Part shown: positions 36,756 to 47,349 of the stretch, in pieces
Position numbering within the stretch: the first letter of the stretch is position 1
Layout: every line of letters starts with the position of its first letter
NCBI RefSeq assembly: GCF_005886805.2
Contig: NZ_CP045429.1
Span: forward strand, 3,628,501 to 3,692,500
Direction: 5' to 3'
DNA: 64,000 nucleotides
Source of the DNA: Pseudoalteromonas rubra
GTDB lineage: Bacteria > Pseudomonadota > Gammaproteobacteria > Enterobacterales > Alteromonadaceae
Position numbers and translations under genes: made by a program
The notes under the pieces: model-generated
Seen by the model: only the letters and a program-made list of their open reading frames with translations
Databases searched by the model: none
What the model was told of the DNA's origin: nothing

Positions 36756-39700
36756 CTATTTAACAACACTGTTCGGTGATATGTTCTCTTCCTCACCATG
36801 GTGAGTAATTAAACTATTCACATCAGCATCAGACAGATTTGCAATATGTAGATAGGCTTCAACTAGCGCTTCAGCTATTTCTGCACCGCCACATAACAAA
36901 ATCAATTCGCTACTTAACCCTTCGATGGTCGGCTTAGCAAAAAACGACTTCAATGGAATTTCAAGCTGTAACTTATTTGCCAATTCAGACAGCATATTCA
37001 CGGCTAAAAGTGAATGCCCTCCGAGTGCAAAAAAGTCTTGGTCAATGCCGATGGCATCAACACCTAATGCAGCTTTCCATGCGTCAGCAAGAAACTTTTC
37101 TGTAACCGTAGAAGGCGCAATCAATTTATCTATTGATTGCGTCAAATTAGGTTCAGGTAATGCTGCTTTATCTACTTTTCCATTCAGCGTAAGAGGAAGC
37201 TCTTCTAATACAACAAACGTACTGGGAATCATGTAAGAGGGTAAGGTATCTTTAAGCTGAGTCCTCAACTCTTCTATCACAAGTTCATTGCTAACGGCCG
37301 CATGGTCAGCAATGAGAATGTAAGCAACCAGGAGCACATTGGAACTCTGCTGCTTGTCATCAAGTTTAGAAACGTTCTTTTTAACAACCACGGCAGAGAC
37401 AACGTGAGCATGTTTTTCAAGCTGGAATACTATTTCTCCAGCTTCAATCCTAAAACCATTGAACTTAATCTGGTCATCATTTCTCCCTTTGAATTCCAAC
37501 TGTCCATCTTTTGACCAACAAACCAAATCACCAGTTTTATACATTGCTTGTGAATACTTACGATTAAATCGATCAACAGTAAAACTCTGATGAGTTAAAT
37601 TTGGTCGATTATAATATCCACGAGCAACACCAAGTCCGCTAATATATAATTCACCAATGCTTCCTTTTGGAGCTAATTGACCAAAAATGTCCGTAATATA
37701 AACTTGAGTGCCATTGATTGGCTTACCGACAGGGACTGTATTTTCTGTTGCTTTATCAAAACTAGCCCAAGTTGAGTAGGTCGTCGCTTCAGAGGGGCCA
37801 TACAGGTTACACACCCTCCTCTCCCCCTCAAGTGCAAGTAAATCTCGCAACAATACTGGTGGTAGCGCTTCACCAGCCAAATTAATGACTTTTACACTTT
37901 TCGGAAGCGCATTATGTTCATACAATGCTCTGCCAACAGACGGCACGGTGTTTATAAGAGTAATATGATCATATGGAGCGTCAATTAACGACAGAGCATC
38001 GGTTACGATGCAAACACTGCCGCCATTACATATAGGCACCAGTAGCTCGAAAACAGATAAATCAAAGCTCAACGCAGTCGATGCCAGCACCGACTTCAGT
38101 TCATCTTGAGTATAAGATTTTGAAGCCCAATGTATCATAGCAGTAGCATTTCCATGCTCTATCGCTACAGCTTTGGGTTTTCCGGTAGAGCCCGATGTAT
38201 AAATCAAGTAAGCCAAATCACTTGCAGACGGTTCCTCAGCTCTAGCTTGATTTATATCATTAGGTTGATATTCTGAATTTATACTATCTTCGATATGTAT
38301 AACTTCACTGCTTTCGGCTAACCATTGATAATCTTCACTTAATAAGCTGGTCAACGTAACCCGAAGCCCACTATCTTGAATTATGTACTCTATGCGTTTC
38401 TTGGTAAACTTAGGATCTAATGGTACATAGGCAGCGCCCGCTTTAAGAATCCCCAGCAATCCCACTAGCATGTTGATGCCACGGTCTATGTATAAGCCAA
38501 CTAAATCACCTTTTTGTACACCTTTACTTCGCAGTAATATAGCGGTTTGCTCTACTCGTTCATGTAGCTCAGAGTAAGTCACTGCTGTGTCATTAAACTC
38601 TGCTGCTATATGGTCAGGAGTTTTCGCTAGCTGAGCGGAAAGTAATGAAATAATTGATTGGTTTGTATCTATTTCGCTCTTTGCAGAGTTGAGTGTGCTA
38701 ATCAGATCATATTGCTCTGCTGATGTCAGCATAACTAAGTCAGATAACTTACCCTCACTGAAGTTCAAGACACTTTTTGCCAGAGAATCAAGATGAAGCC
38801 CAAACCTAATGACCGTGTCCCGGTCGAACAAATCCGTATTATATTCAAAATCGAAAACAAGCTTCTCTTCTTGTGTCACATTGAGACTAAGATCATATTT
38901 TGCATTTACACTCGCATCATTGATGTTCTCAACTTCAACCCCAGTCATTCTCACCTGGTGACTATGCACTTTAGATTCTAAATTTAATAAAATTTGGAAT
39001 AAGGGTGAATAACGCACATCACGCACTGGGTTTATTTGTTCAACCAAGTGCTCAAATGAAATATCTTGGTGCTTCAGCGCATTCAGGTTTACAGACTTAA
39101 CACTCTGAAAATATTCGCGTACGCTAGCCCGCTCCTCAATTTGCGTACGTAAAACCAATGTATTAATGAAACAACCAACCATTGGTTCAAGTTCTTTTTG
39201 TGCACGATTGGCAACTGGCGTGCCAATAACAATATCTTTCTGCCCACTATGCTTGGCAAGCAATATCGCCAATAGCCCATGAACTAACATAAACAAGGTT
39301 ATATTATTCTTTTGAGCAAACGCGATTAAATCCTTAGATATTTTTTCATCTAATGCAAAACGATGACTATCGCCATTAAAAGATTGGCTGTCGGGTCGCT
39401 CTCTATCAAGCGGTAAACAATGTACCGGAGGTAAATCGATCAGCGCTTTCTTCCAATAATCCAGCTGTTCAAAGTACTCTGCACTTTCCAGCCAACTACG
39501 CTGCCAAATTGCAAAGTCAACATATTGAATTTCCAGAGGTGGAAGTTGATGAAAGTCGTTAGACAAGAGAGCATTATAGTTATTGACAAACTCATTAAAA
39601 ATAAGGTCTAGAGACCAACCATCGGCAGCAATATGGTGCACATTGATCAAGATGACGGTATCAACACTTGAGCATGTTAATATAGTAACTTTTATCATTA

Positions 39701-42700
39701 AGTCTTCAGCAAGATTAAACTCATACTGAATATCATCTTCTATTGCAGACTTGATTAATTCTTGCTGTTTTTCGGCTGGTAAAAAAGAAAGATCCTGCCG
39801 ATAAAATTCAAAGCATTGGTTCGAAATTACCTTTTGCTCAACACCATAGTTACTATCAACATATACTGTCCGAAGTATTTCATGTCTATTGATTAATTCA
39901 CGAAAAGATTTTTCAGCAACCTCATAATTAAAACTCCCTTTTAACTTAAATGCAGATGGCATGTTAAATTGCGCGCTTCCACCTTCAAACCGATCAATAA
40001 ACCATAAGCGTTGCTGAGAAAAAGATGTTGGAATACGCTCATACTTCTCAGCTCTTGGGGTGATTGGAGAGCGAATAGGTTTACAGCCTGAATTTATAAT
40101 TTTATCTGCCATCTCCTTCAATGATGATGACTCAAAAATATCTATTATTGATATCTCCACATTGAAGGTTGAGCGGATTTCCCCTATTAACCTTAATGAT
40201 AATAATGAATGCCCCCCTAACATGAAGAAATCAGAGTCCTGTTTAATTTCCTCAACCGAAATATTTAGCAGCTTTCCCCAGATTTCAGCAAGTGACTGTT
40301 CACTGTCACTCAGTGGTAAGTTTGCATCTATCGATACCTTAAAGCCGCTAGGATCTGGCAGCGCCATTTTATCTACTTTACCATTGGAGTTTATCGGTAA
40401 GGAGGGAACAGCGATGACAATCGCAGGTATCATATAATTAGGAATAGAGCCTTTGAGCTGCATTCTCACTTGCTCAGTGAGCTCATGAGAATTTAAATCC
40501 GATGCCTCGGAACAAATATAAGCAACCAAGCCCTTTCCATCAGTAGACGCATTATCTGTTCTCATCAAAATAACGGCTGCTGACGTAATCCATTCCAGTT
40601 GAGTTAAGTTGTACTCAACTTCCGATAGCTCTACTCGAATCCCATTGAGCTGCACCTGATCGTCAACTCTCCCTACGTAATGTAATGCTCCATCAGCAGT
40701 TTGTCTCACCAAATCTCCGGTGCGATAGAGTCTCTCTTGTACTTGGGTATTGTTTGGATTATCAATAAAATTAGCCGATGTTAACTCGGTATTTTGGTAG
40801 TAACCACGAGCTAAACACCCACCACCAATATACAACTCACCGACAACCCCTAATGGCACTGGGCGCAGCTCTGAATCAAAAATATAGCCATTGCGATTGG
40901 GACCGAACTCACCAAGTGTAACCCTATCAGACATTGCACCTGATATTGCCGTGATCACCCCCTCAGTCGGCCCATAAGCATTAATAAGCAGACACGAAAA
41001 CTGCTGCGCATACCACTGTTCTACCAGAGCTTTTGGTACAGCTTCTCCGCCAACAAACATAAGTCTTAGTTGACTCTGTCTGATAATATTCGACCACTCA
41101 CCCTCGGTCAGAGTTTGCATCAATAATGCAGGTGGCAGATCCGCAACTGTGATACTTTCGTCAAATATATAATTCAAAGGGTCAATCTGACTCTTAACCA
41201 TGCCCGATTTATCATAAATATGACAGCAAGCACCACTTGCTAACGCCATAAACAGCTGTTCCAAAGAAGGATCGAACCCAATAGAGGAAAAACTTAATAT
41301 GCGATCACTGTTAGTTATCTGGTACTGTTCAACCATCCCCGTAATATGCATCGCAAGTGCTTTATGCTCAACCATTACCCCTTTTGGTTCGCCAGTGCTT
41401 CCTGAAGTAAAAATGACATATGCCAGTTGTTCTAAATCCTTTTTACTATTCTCAAGATTTGAGACAGACTCAGCTTCCACCTCTTTTTCGATGAGATTAA
41501 AATTTAGAGTTCGGCATGTATCATTATTCGTGAAGTCATCAGCTGTTTTTTCATGGACAACAAGTAAATTAGGCGCTGCGCGACGAAGTAGCTTTGATTT
41601 TCTTTGCTCTGGTTGGTTTGCTTCAATCGGAAAATAAACTCCACCAGCTTTAAAAATCGCAAGCACAGTTATTACCCAATCAATAGAGGGCTCTAAACAT
41701 ACTCCAACCAATACTTCGTTACCAGTTTCATTGGTCGAGATTAAATATCTAGCTAGCTGATTGGACTTATCATTTACTTCTTTATAAGAAACTGTTTCAC
41801 CCTGATAAACAACCGCTTTACTATCAGGTTTATCCATCGCAATTTTTTCGAATAACTGACAAACACTAGAAGTTTTATCAGTGGTCAATAGCGAGCCTTT
41901 TAAGCACTTAGACAAATTTTGTTCTTCGGTATCGCTTAACATCTTAATATCAAGCAAACTTTCAGCAGAACCTAGCAAACAATTCAGAATATTTTGATAG
42001 TGTTCGCTCATCCTTGTTATTGTTTCACATGAAAACAAATCCGTATTGTATTCAAAATTGAAACTTACCCCATCATGAACTTCATTAGCGTCAAGGCTAA
42101 GATCAAATTGCGCAGTTGAATGACTTACATCCGTTTCTTCATACCTTTCAAATGAAAAACCTTCATTACTACTAGTAGTATTTGTAGCCAGATTCAAACC
42201 AAACATAATCTGAATAACTGGGGAATACTGGGTACTTCTTACAGGATTTAAGTGCTCAACAATCATTTCAAAAGGAATATCTTTATTTAAATGAGCATCC
42301 AATACTGTACTTTTTACCTCTTGGAAAAAGTCTTGCGTACTTTTCTTGGAGTCACAATCGACTCTTAAAACCAAAGTGTCTACAAAGAGGCCAACCATGG
42401 CTTCTAGCTCTTTTTGGCTTCTATTCGCATTAGGTGTGCCAATAACAACGTCAGACTTGTTGCTATATCGAGAAATAAGAATTGAAAAAGCCGCATATAA
42501 CACCATGTATAGTGTCATTTGGTTATCAACTGCTAACTTTTTGAGTTGTTCCAATGTCGCTTTATTGATGAAAAACTCTACACTATCACCATTAAATGTT
42601 TGCAGTGCTGGTCGTTCATAGTCCAGGGGCAGCTCATGAACAACTGGAATGTTATTCAATTTATTTTGCCAATACGCTAGTTGCTTATTGGTATCTTTGC

Positions 42701-45700
42701 CACTCAGTAACTTGTTTTGCCAATGAGCGTAATCAATATATTGAATAGGTAAAGGTAGTATTTCATCTACTTTCCCTTCCTGGACAGATTGATATTGTTG
42801 AATAAATTCCGCATAGATTATCCCGAGAGACCAGCCATCTGAAGCTATATGGTGACTATTGGTAACTAAGATAACTTGATCTTTTTCAGTTCGAATAGCC
42901 GTTGCCCTGAACATAAGGTCTCTATCAAGCGCAAAAGGCTTGTTAAGGTCTTGCGCTATGACTTCATCAATCGCCTTCTGCCTGTTCGCTTGTGGCATAT
43001 CGAGTAAATTAACTTTGGTTAATTTGAAGTCACTTCCGTTTAGGACGCTTTGATAAACTTCCCTTGTTTCTTCATCAAATTGGTATACGGTACGAAGAGA
43101 CTCATGACGTTCGATGATGCGTTGAAATGCAACTTCTGCGATCGCTTCATCAAATTCACCAGTAATTTTAATAAATTGGGGGATTTGATACTGTAAACTG
43201 CTGCCATTTAACTGATCAATGAACCAAAGGCGTCTTTGAGCAAAGGACAACTGATAGCCATCTTTGCTCCTATCAACTCTTTGTAAAGGTAGCTGAACTT
43301 CATCACCATCGGATTTGCGGCGATGCTCTGTAATATATTCGCTCAATAGGGCTACAGTCGGGGCAACAAAGACACTTGATAGAGGCAACTGTATTGACAT
43401 TAACTGCTTTATACGCGACAACATTTTTGTGATTAGCAGTGAATGTCCGCCTAGTTTAAAGAAGTTTGCATTAATATCGATTTGCTTGTGGCCTAATACA
43501 TCACACCAAATACCCAATAATGTTGACTCTTGTGAATTTCGGGGTGGTGTTAGTTGCTCTGACTCTTGACCCATTTCAGGAGTGGTGGTGATCAACTTCT
43601 GTCTATCAATCTTATTACTCGTATTGAGAGGCATACTGTCTAGAAACACAAACTGAGTAGGGATCATATATTCAGGACAATGTGCTGACATCCACGCTCT
43701 TAAGCTTTCACTATCCTCTTTACTCCTGTGCGCAATATAGGCAACCAATCGACTCGCCTCTCCCTCGAGCAAGAGTACTGCACAATGAGTAATCGCAGGG
43801 TGTTGAAGCAAAATAACCTCAATTTCAGAGGTTTCAATGCGATAACCTCTAAACTTAATTTGATTGTCAACTCGACCACGATATTCAATTTGCCCATTAT
43901 TCAAATAGCGACCATAGTCTCCAGTCTTATATAACTTAAACGAACAGTCTTTATTAAAGGGGTTATCAATGAATTTTTCAGCGGTAAGCTCGGTTCTATT
44001 CCAGTAGCCCTTACCTACAGTTGGCCCCCCTATGACAATCTCCCCGTATAGCCCATGAGGCAGTACTTGATTAGATTCATCTAAAATGTAGACATACATA
44101 CCAGCATTCGGCAGCCCAATAGGAACCCTGTCCAGGCTTTGCCCTGCAACTGCTAACTCCGAAAGTTCGGCAGTCGTCGCACTGACCGTGGTCTCTGTTG
44201 GTCCATAGGTATTTAGCAGCCGGACAGATTTGCCAAACATCTCTAACCACTTATTCACCAAATGAAGGGGAGCAGCTTCGCCACCAATAATGACTAACTT
44301 AACTGCGGCTGGTAATTTACGAGCAACACTTTCATCGCTCAGATAGGCAACCAACTCGTTCCAAAATGACGTTGGCAAGTTAATTACTGTCAGTTTATTC
44401 CTATCAACTTCGTCCAAAAAGCGATCCATTGTTGCAATCATTTCTTCGTTTCGAAGGTATAAACTTGCCCCGCTAATTAAACTCGGAAAGATTTCTTCAC
44501 AGCTTGTGTCAAAACTAATAGAAGAAAATTGTAGAACTTTGTCTTCGCTGTTAAGACTAAACTTCTCTGTGGCATTGTGGGCGTAATGACACAGACAGCT
44601 ATGAGGGATCATTACCCCTTTAGGGGTGCCAGTCGTGCCTGAGGTATAAATAATATAGGCTAAGTCTTCTGGCCTTGTATTGAAAATTTGCTCTTGCGAA
44701 CTTAACCCACTCTCTTGTCCCTCATCAGCCACTAACCAAGCACACGGCATCTCTTGTTGTTGCAACTTTAGCGAAAGCTCATGATTTGTCAGAACTTGTG
44801 AAATACCCGCATCTTTAATAATAAAATCAATACGTGTAAAAGGTAATTTGGGGTCTAAAGGTACATAACATGCACCCAATTTCCATACTGCGAACAAGCT
44901 TGCAATGTAATCTACAGAACGTTCAAAGTAGAGGCCGACTCGATCATGTTGCCGCACTCCATTAGCCTGCAATTGTTGGCTAAGTTGATTGATGCGCAGG
45001 TCCAACTGAGCATAAGTGATGCTATCATCACCACTAACGATTGCGGTCTTAGTTGGGGATCTACTGATACTGGCGTACACAAGTTCATATACACTGTTTT
45101 GTGAGCGTGGTAGTGCAGACTCTCCTCGCGCACTTTCCAGCACCTTAGCGCGTCCAGTATCAGAAATAATATCGAATTGAGATAGCTTCTTATTCGGGTT
45201 TTCAACAATACTTTTCAATAATTGCTCATAACAACTGGCAAAGCTTTGCATTGTGTCCTGTGAAAACAAAGACGAGTTATACTCAAAAGCAACCACTAAA
45301 CGATCAACCAACTTACTGACATTCAGGTTTAAATCTAATTTAGAGGCACCATTGTCCCCACTTAGCAAAGTCACATATTGTGTTACCTTGCCTGTCGGCC
45401 ATGGTGTATTTTGAAAATCAAAACCCGCCTGGAAGAGAATATTACGACTGGGATCTCTATCCGGGTTGACAGCTTCCACTATCGAGGCTATCGCGACATC
45501 AGCATTATCATAATCAGATAAACAGTGATGCTTAACTTTATTCAAGAAACTCAAAAAGCTAGGGTCTTCGCCAAAGCTAGCTCTCATCGGTAGAACATTA
45601 GAGAAAAGCCCCAATAATCCCCAAGAATCCTGTTCACTTCGATTAGCTGTAGCAACACCTAATACAATATCTTTTTGCCCTGACAGCTTACCCAGCAATA

Positions 45701-46562
45701 CGTAAAATGTGGCGAGCATTGTCATAAAAAATGTAGCCTCGTGCCGTTTACCGAGGCTGTCTAATTTGCTGGTCAACTCTCTGTCGATAGGTAACTCAAC
45801 GATAGCGCCTTGTGTCGAAACGATGCTTGGCCTTGCATGATCAGTCGGTAGCTCTAATGTCGGTTCAATATCAGATAACCGACTTTGCCAATATTTCAGC
45901 TGCTCTTCTACAACAGCATCCGTAGAGCGTTTTCTTTGACGACGCACAAAGTCACCAAATGATTTTGGTAGCACCTCCAGCTTGGGAGTAGTTCCCTCCG
46001 TATATGAAACATAAAGATCTGAAAACTCTTTAAGAAAGACACCAATGGACCAACCATCAAAAATGATATGGTGAACGGTGAAAAGCAAGACATTCAACTC
46101 TTCTTCTATTTGAACCAACTCAAATCGGTAAAGCGGGCCTTTGGCAAAATTAAATGGTTGTTGCGACTGTTTGGCACTCAGTGCTAAGACCTTTTCCTGC
46201 CAATCACCCTCAGCCCGAAAGTCAGCCTTAGATATCTTGATTTCAACATCTTTTTTATCCTGAACCTTTTGAACAGGAAGATCATTTTTCATTAAAATAA
46301 CTGAGCGTAAGGTATCATGCCTGGCCACTATCTCATTGACCGCGCTGACAACAGCTTGTCTATTCAGCTTTCCATGAAGACAAAAAGCCAAGGCAATATT
46401 AAAAGCAGTGCTAGTTAAATCCAGGTTCTGTTGAAACCACATAGACAGCTGTTCACTTGATAGTGGGTAAACTGATTTAGCAGCTACTTTCGACTTTAAT
46501 ATTTTTGCCAATGCTTCGCGCTTTTCCTGCGCCGTCATATTATTAATATTATTATGATCCAT
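36756..46562 (-). CDS. NRPS, three C-A-PCP modules (first peptide-forming protein)
   Basis: 3268 aa. C1 about 30-455 (HHIIFDGW near 163), A1 about 485-985, PCP1 Ser near 1039; C2 about 1100-1525 (HHIASDGW), A2 about 1550-2055, PCP2 Ser near 2117; C3 about 2170-2600 (HHIAADGW), A3 about 2630-3125, PCP3 Ser near 3182. All A domains keep the core motifs (TSGTTGTPKG, TSGSTGEPKG, TSGSTGKPKA and the final NKID/NGKVD lysines). Hand alignment to GrsA gives codes DTENIGTVSK, DPEDFGAITK and DLFNNALTYK. The third is the code I associate with alanine in Pseudomonas-type synthetases; the other two I cannot assign. The first C domain probably takes the acyl chain from the final carrier of the PKS and so starts the lipopeptide. 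No epimerase domain and no TE. Confidence 0.93.
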   Translation of the reverse strand: MDHNNINNMTAQEKREALAKILKSKVAAKSVYPLSSEQLSMWFQQNLDLTSTAFNIALAFCLHGKLNRQAVVSAVNEIVARHDTLRSVILMKNDLPVQKVQDKKDVEIKISKADFRAEGDWQEKVLALSAKQSQQPFNFAKGPLYRFELVQIEEELNVLLFTVHHIIFDGWSIGVFLKEFSDLYVSYTEGTTPKLEVLPKSFGDFVRRQRKRSTDAVVEEQLKYWQSRLSDIEPTLELPTDHARPSIVSTQGAIVELPIDRELTSKLDSLGKRHEATFFMTMLATFYVLLGKLSGQKDIVLGVATANRSEQDSWGLLGLFSNVLPMRASFGEDPSFLSFLNKVKHHCLSDYDNADVAIASIVEAVNPDRDPSRNILFQAGFDFQNTPWPTGKVTQYVTLLSGDNGASKLDLNLNVSKLVDRLVVAFEYNSSLFSQDTMQSFASCYEQLLKSIVENPNKKLSQFDIISDTGRAKVLESARGESALPRSQNSVYELVYASISRSPTKTAIVSGDDSITYAQLDLRINQLSQQLQANGVRQHDRVGLYFERSVDYIASLFAVWKLGACYVPLDPKLPFTRIDFIIKDAGISQVLTNHELSLKLQQQEMPCAWLVADEGQESGLSSQEQIFNTRPEDLAYIIYTSGTTGTPKGVMIPHSCLCHYAHNATEKFSLNSEDKVLQFSSISFDTSCEEIFPSLISGASLYLRNEEMIATMDRFLDEVDRNKLTVINLPTSFWNELVAYLSDESVARKLPAAVKLVIIGGEAAPLHLVNKWLEMFGKSVRLLNTYGPTETTVSATTAELSELAVAGQSLDRVPIGLPNAGMYVYILDESNQVLPHGLYGEIVIGGPTVGKGYWNRTELTAEKFIDNPFNKDCSFKLYKTGDYGRYLNNGQIEYRGRVDNQIKFRGYRIETSEIEVILLQHPAITHCAVLLLEGEASRLVAYIAHRSKEDSESLRAWMSAHCPEYMIPTQFVFLDSMPLNTSNKIDRQKLITTTPEMGQESEQLTPPRNSQESTLLGIWCDVLGHKQIDINANFFKLGGHSLLITKMLSRIKQLMSIQLPLSSVFVAPTVALLSEYITEHRRKSDGDEVQLPLQRVDRSKDGYQLSFAQRRLWFIDQLNGSSLQYQIPQFIKITGEFDEAIAEVAFQRIIERHESLRTVYQFDEETREVYQSVLNGSDFKLTKVNLLDMPQANRQKAIDEVIAQDLNKPFALDRDLMFRATAIRTEKDQVILVTNSHHIASDGWSLGIIYAEFIQQYQSVQEGKVDEILPLPIQYIDYAHWQNKLLSGKDTNKQLAYWQNKLNNIPVVHELPLDYERPALQTFNGDSVEFFINKATLEQLKKLAVDNQMTLYMVLYAAFSILISRYSNKSDVVIGTPNANRSQKELEAMVGLFVDTLVLRVDCDSKKSTQDFFQEVKSTVLDAHLNKDIPFEMIVEHLNPVRSTQYSPVIQIMFGLNLATNTTSSNEGFSFERYEETDVSHSTAQFDLSLDANEVHDGVSFNFEYNTDLFSCETITRMSEHYQNILNCLLGSAESLLDIKMLSDTEEQNLSKCLKGSLLTTDKTSSVCQLFEKIAMDKPDSKAVVYQGETVSYKEVNDKSNQLARYLISTNETGNEVLVGVCLEPSIDWVITVLAIFKAGGVYFPIEANQPEQRKSKLLRRAAPNLLVVHEKTADDFTNNDTCRTLNFNLIEKEVEAESVSNLENSKKDLEQLAYVIFTSGSTGEPKGVMVEHKALAMHITGMVEQYQITNSDRILSFSSIGFDPSLEQLFMALASGACCHIYDKSGMVKSQIDPLNYIFDESITVADLPPALLMQTLTEGEWSNIIRQSQLRLMFVGGEAVPKALVEQWYAQQFSCLLINAYGPTEGVITAISGAMSDRVTLGEFGPNRNGYIFDSELRPVPLGVVGELYIGGGCLARGYYQNTELTSANFIDNPNNTQVQERLYRTGDLVRQTADGALHYVGRVDDQVQLNGIRVELSEVEYNLTQLEWITSAAVILMRTDNASTDGKGLVAYICSEASDLNSHELTEQVRMQLKGSIPNYMIPAIVIAVPSLPINSNGKVDKMALPDPSGFKVSIDANLPLSDSEQSLAEIWGKLLNISVEEIKQDSDFFMLGGHSLLSLRLIGEIRSTFNVEISIIDIFESSSLKEMADKIINSGCKPIRSPITPRAEKYERIPTSFSQQRLWFIDRFEGGSAQFNMPSAFKLKGSFNYEVAEKSFRELINRHEILRTVYVDSNYGVEQKVISNQCFEFYRQDLSFLPAEKQQELIKSAIEDDIQYEFNLAEDLMIKVTILTCSSVDTVILINVHHIAADGWSLDLIFNEFVNNYNALLSNDFHQLPPLEIQYVDFAIWQRSWLESAEYFEQLDYWKKALIDLPPVHCLPLDRERPDSQSFNGDSHRFALDEKISKDLIAFAQKNNITLFMLVHGLLAILLAKHSGQKDIVIGTPVANRAQKELEPMVGCFINTLVLRTQIEERASVREYFQSVKSVNLNALKHQDISFEHLVEQINPVRDVRYSPLFQILLNLESKVHSHQVRMTGVEVENINDASVNAKYDLSLNVTQEEKLVFDFEYNTDLFDRDTVIRFGLHLDSLAKSVLNFSEGKLSDLVMLTSAEQYDLISTLNSAKSEIDTNQSIISLLSAQLAKTPDHIAAEFNDTAVTYSELHERVEQTAILLRSKGVQKGDLVGLYIDRGINMLVGLLGILKAGAAYVPLDPKFTKKRIEYIIQDSGLRVTLTSLLSEDYQWLAESSEVIHIEDSINSEYQPNDINQARAEEPSASDLAYLIYTSGSTGKPKAVAIEHGNATAMIHWASKSYTQDELKSVLASTALSFDLSVFELLVPICNGGSVCIVTDALSLIDAPYDHITLINTVPSVGRALYEHNALPKSVKVINLAGEALPPVLLRDLLALEGERRVCNLYGPSEATTYSTWASFDKATENTVPVGKPINGTQVYITDIFGQLAPKGSIGELYISGLGVARGYYNRPNLTHQSFTVDRFNRKYSQAMYKTGDLVCWSKDGQLEFKGRNDDQIKFNGFRIEAGEIVFQLEKHAHVVSAVVVKKNVSKLDDKQQSSNVLLVAYILIADHAAVSNELVIEELRTQLKDTLPSYMIPSTFVVLEELPLTLNGKVDKAALPEPNLTQSIDKLIAPSTVTEKFLADAWKAALGVDAIGIDQDFFALGGHSLLAVNMLSELANKLQLEIPLKSFFAKPTIEGLSSELILLCGGAEIAEALVEAYLHIANLSDADVNSLITHHGEEENISPNSVVK

Positions 46563-46573
46563 ATGACACCTTC

Positions 46574-47347
46574 TTAAATTAGAGCTAGCAATTCTTTATT
46601 AATTGCATCTATTATTTTTCGACGTTGTGTATTTATAAAAAAATGATCACCGTCATACATTTCCAATTTGTAAGTGGTCGCAGCATGAAGCTGCCACTTC
46701 TCAAGGCGTTCAAAAGAAATGCGCTTATCTTGTGTGCCACCAAAAACCGTCATTGGAACTTCCAATGGTTCTATCGTCTGACACGTATAAGACTCGCAAA
46801 TACGCATATCAGAACGTAAAATTGGAAGTGCATAGGTAATTAATTCAGGGTTTTTTAGCACCTCAGAAGGTATGCCATTTAGCTTTAATAACGCTCTTAG
46901 AAACTCTTTATAACTCAGGTCACTGATACAATTAGGCTCTCGTATATGAGGAGCACCAGCAGCGGAGATAAACAAAGAGTCAGGTCGAACTCCCGCGCAC
47001 TTCCACAGGGCCCTAGTCAATTCGAAAGCAATATATGCACCCATACTGTGGCCAAAAAAAACAAATGGCTTATCAAGATAAGGTAAAATTTGCTTTCGCA
47101 ACTGTTCAACAAGTTCAATTAAATCAGTTAATAACAATTCATCTGAACGAGATTCTCGGCCTGGGTAGTGTATAGCTACAACCTCAATATCAGGTGGTAA
47201 TAGGTTGCCCCAATCTTTGTAAACAGCCGGCCCTGAGCCGGCATAAGGAAAACAAAAAATACGGCAGCTTGCGTCCGGCCTTGGCTGAAAAACTCTCAGC
47301 CACTTGGACTTGTAACTTGTACTCGCATTCATCAAGTCATTCACCAT
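46574..47347 (-). CDS. Type II thioesterase
   Basis: 257 aa alpha/beta hydrolase of the stand-alone thioesterase family found with NRPS and PKS clusters. The N-terminal FCFPYAGSGPAVYKDW gives the oxyanion side, GHSMGAYIAFE holds the nucleophile serine near residue 108, and YDGDHFFI gives the catalytic histidine near the end. Such enzymes remove wrong or stalled acyl groups from carrier domains. The ATG lies 2 bases after the exporter stop codon and 11 bases separate its stop from the NRPS start, so it is inside the biosynthetic operon. Confidence 0.92.
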   Translation of the reverse strand: MVNDLMNASTSYKSKWLRVFQPRPDASCRIFCFPYAGSGPAVYKDWGNLLPPDIEVVAIHYPGRESRSDELLLTDLIELVEQLRKQILPYLDKPFVFFGHSMGAYIAFELTRALWKCAGVRPDSLFISAAGAPHIREPNCISDLSYKEFLRALLKLNGIPSEVLKNPELITYALPILRSDMRICESYTCQTIEPLEVPMTVFGGTQDKRISFERLEKWQLHAATTYKLEMYDGDHFFINTQRRKIIDAINKELLALI

Positions 47348-47349
47348 TA

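Noticed and set aside
17568..46562. Epimerisation or dual condensation/epimerisation domains in the NRPS proteins
   Set aside because: No E domain follows any PCP, and I could not see the extra N-terminal histidine motif of dual C/E domains. D-residues cannot be ruled out, but nothing supports them.
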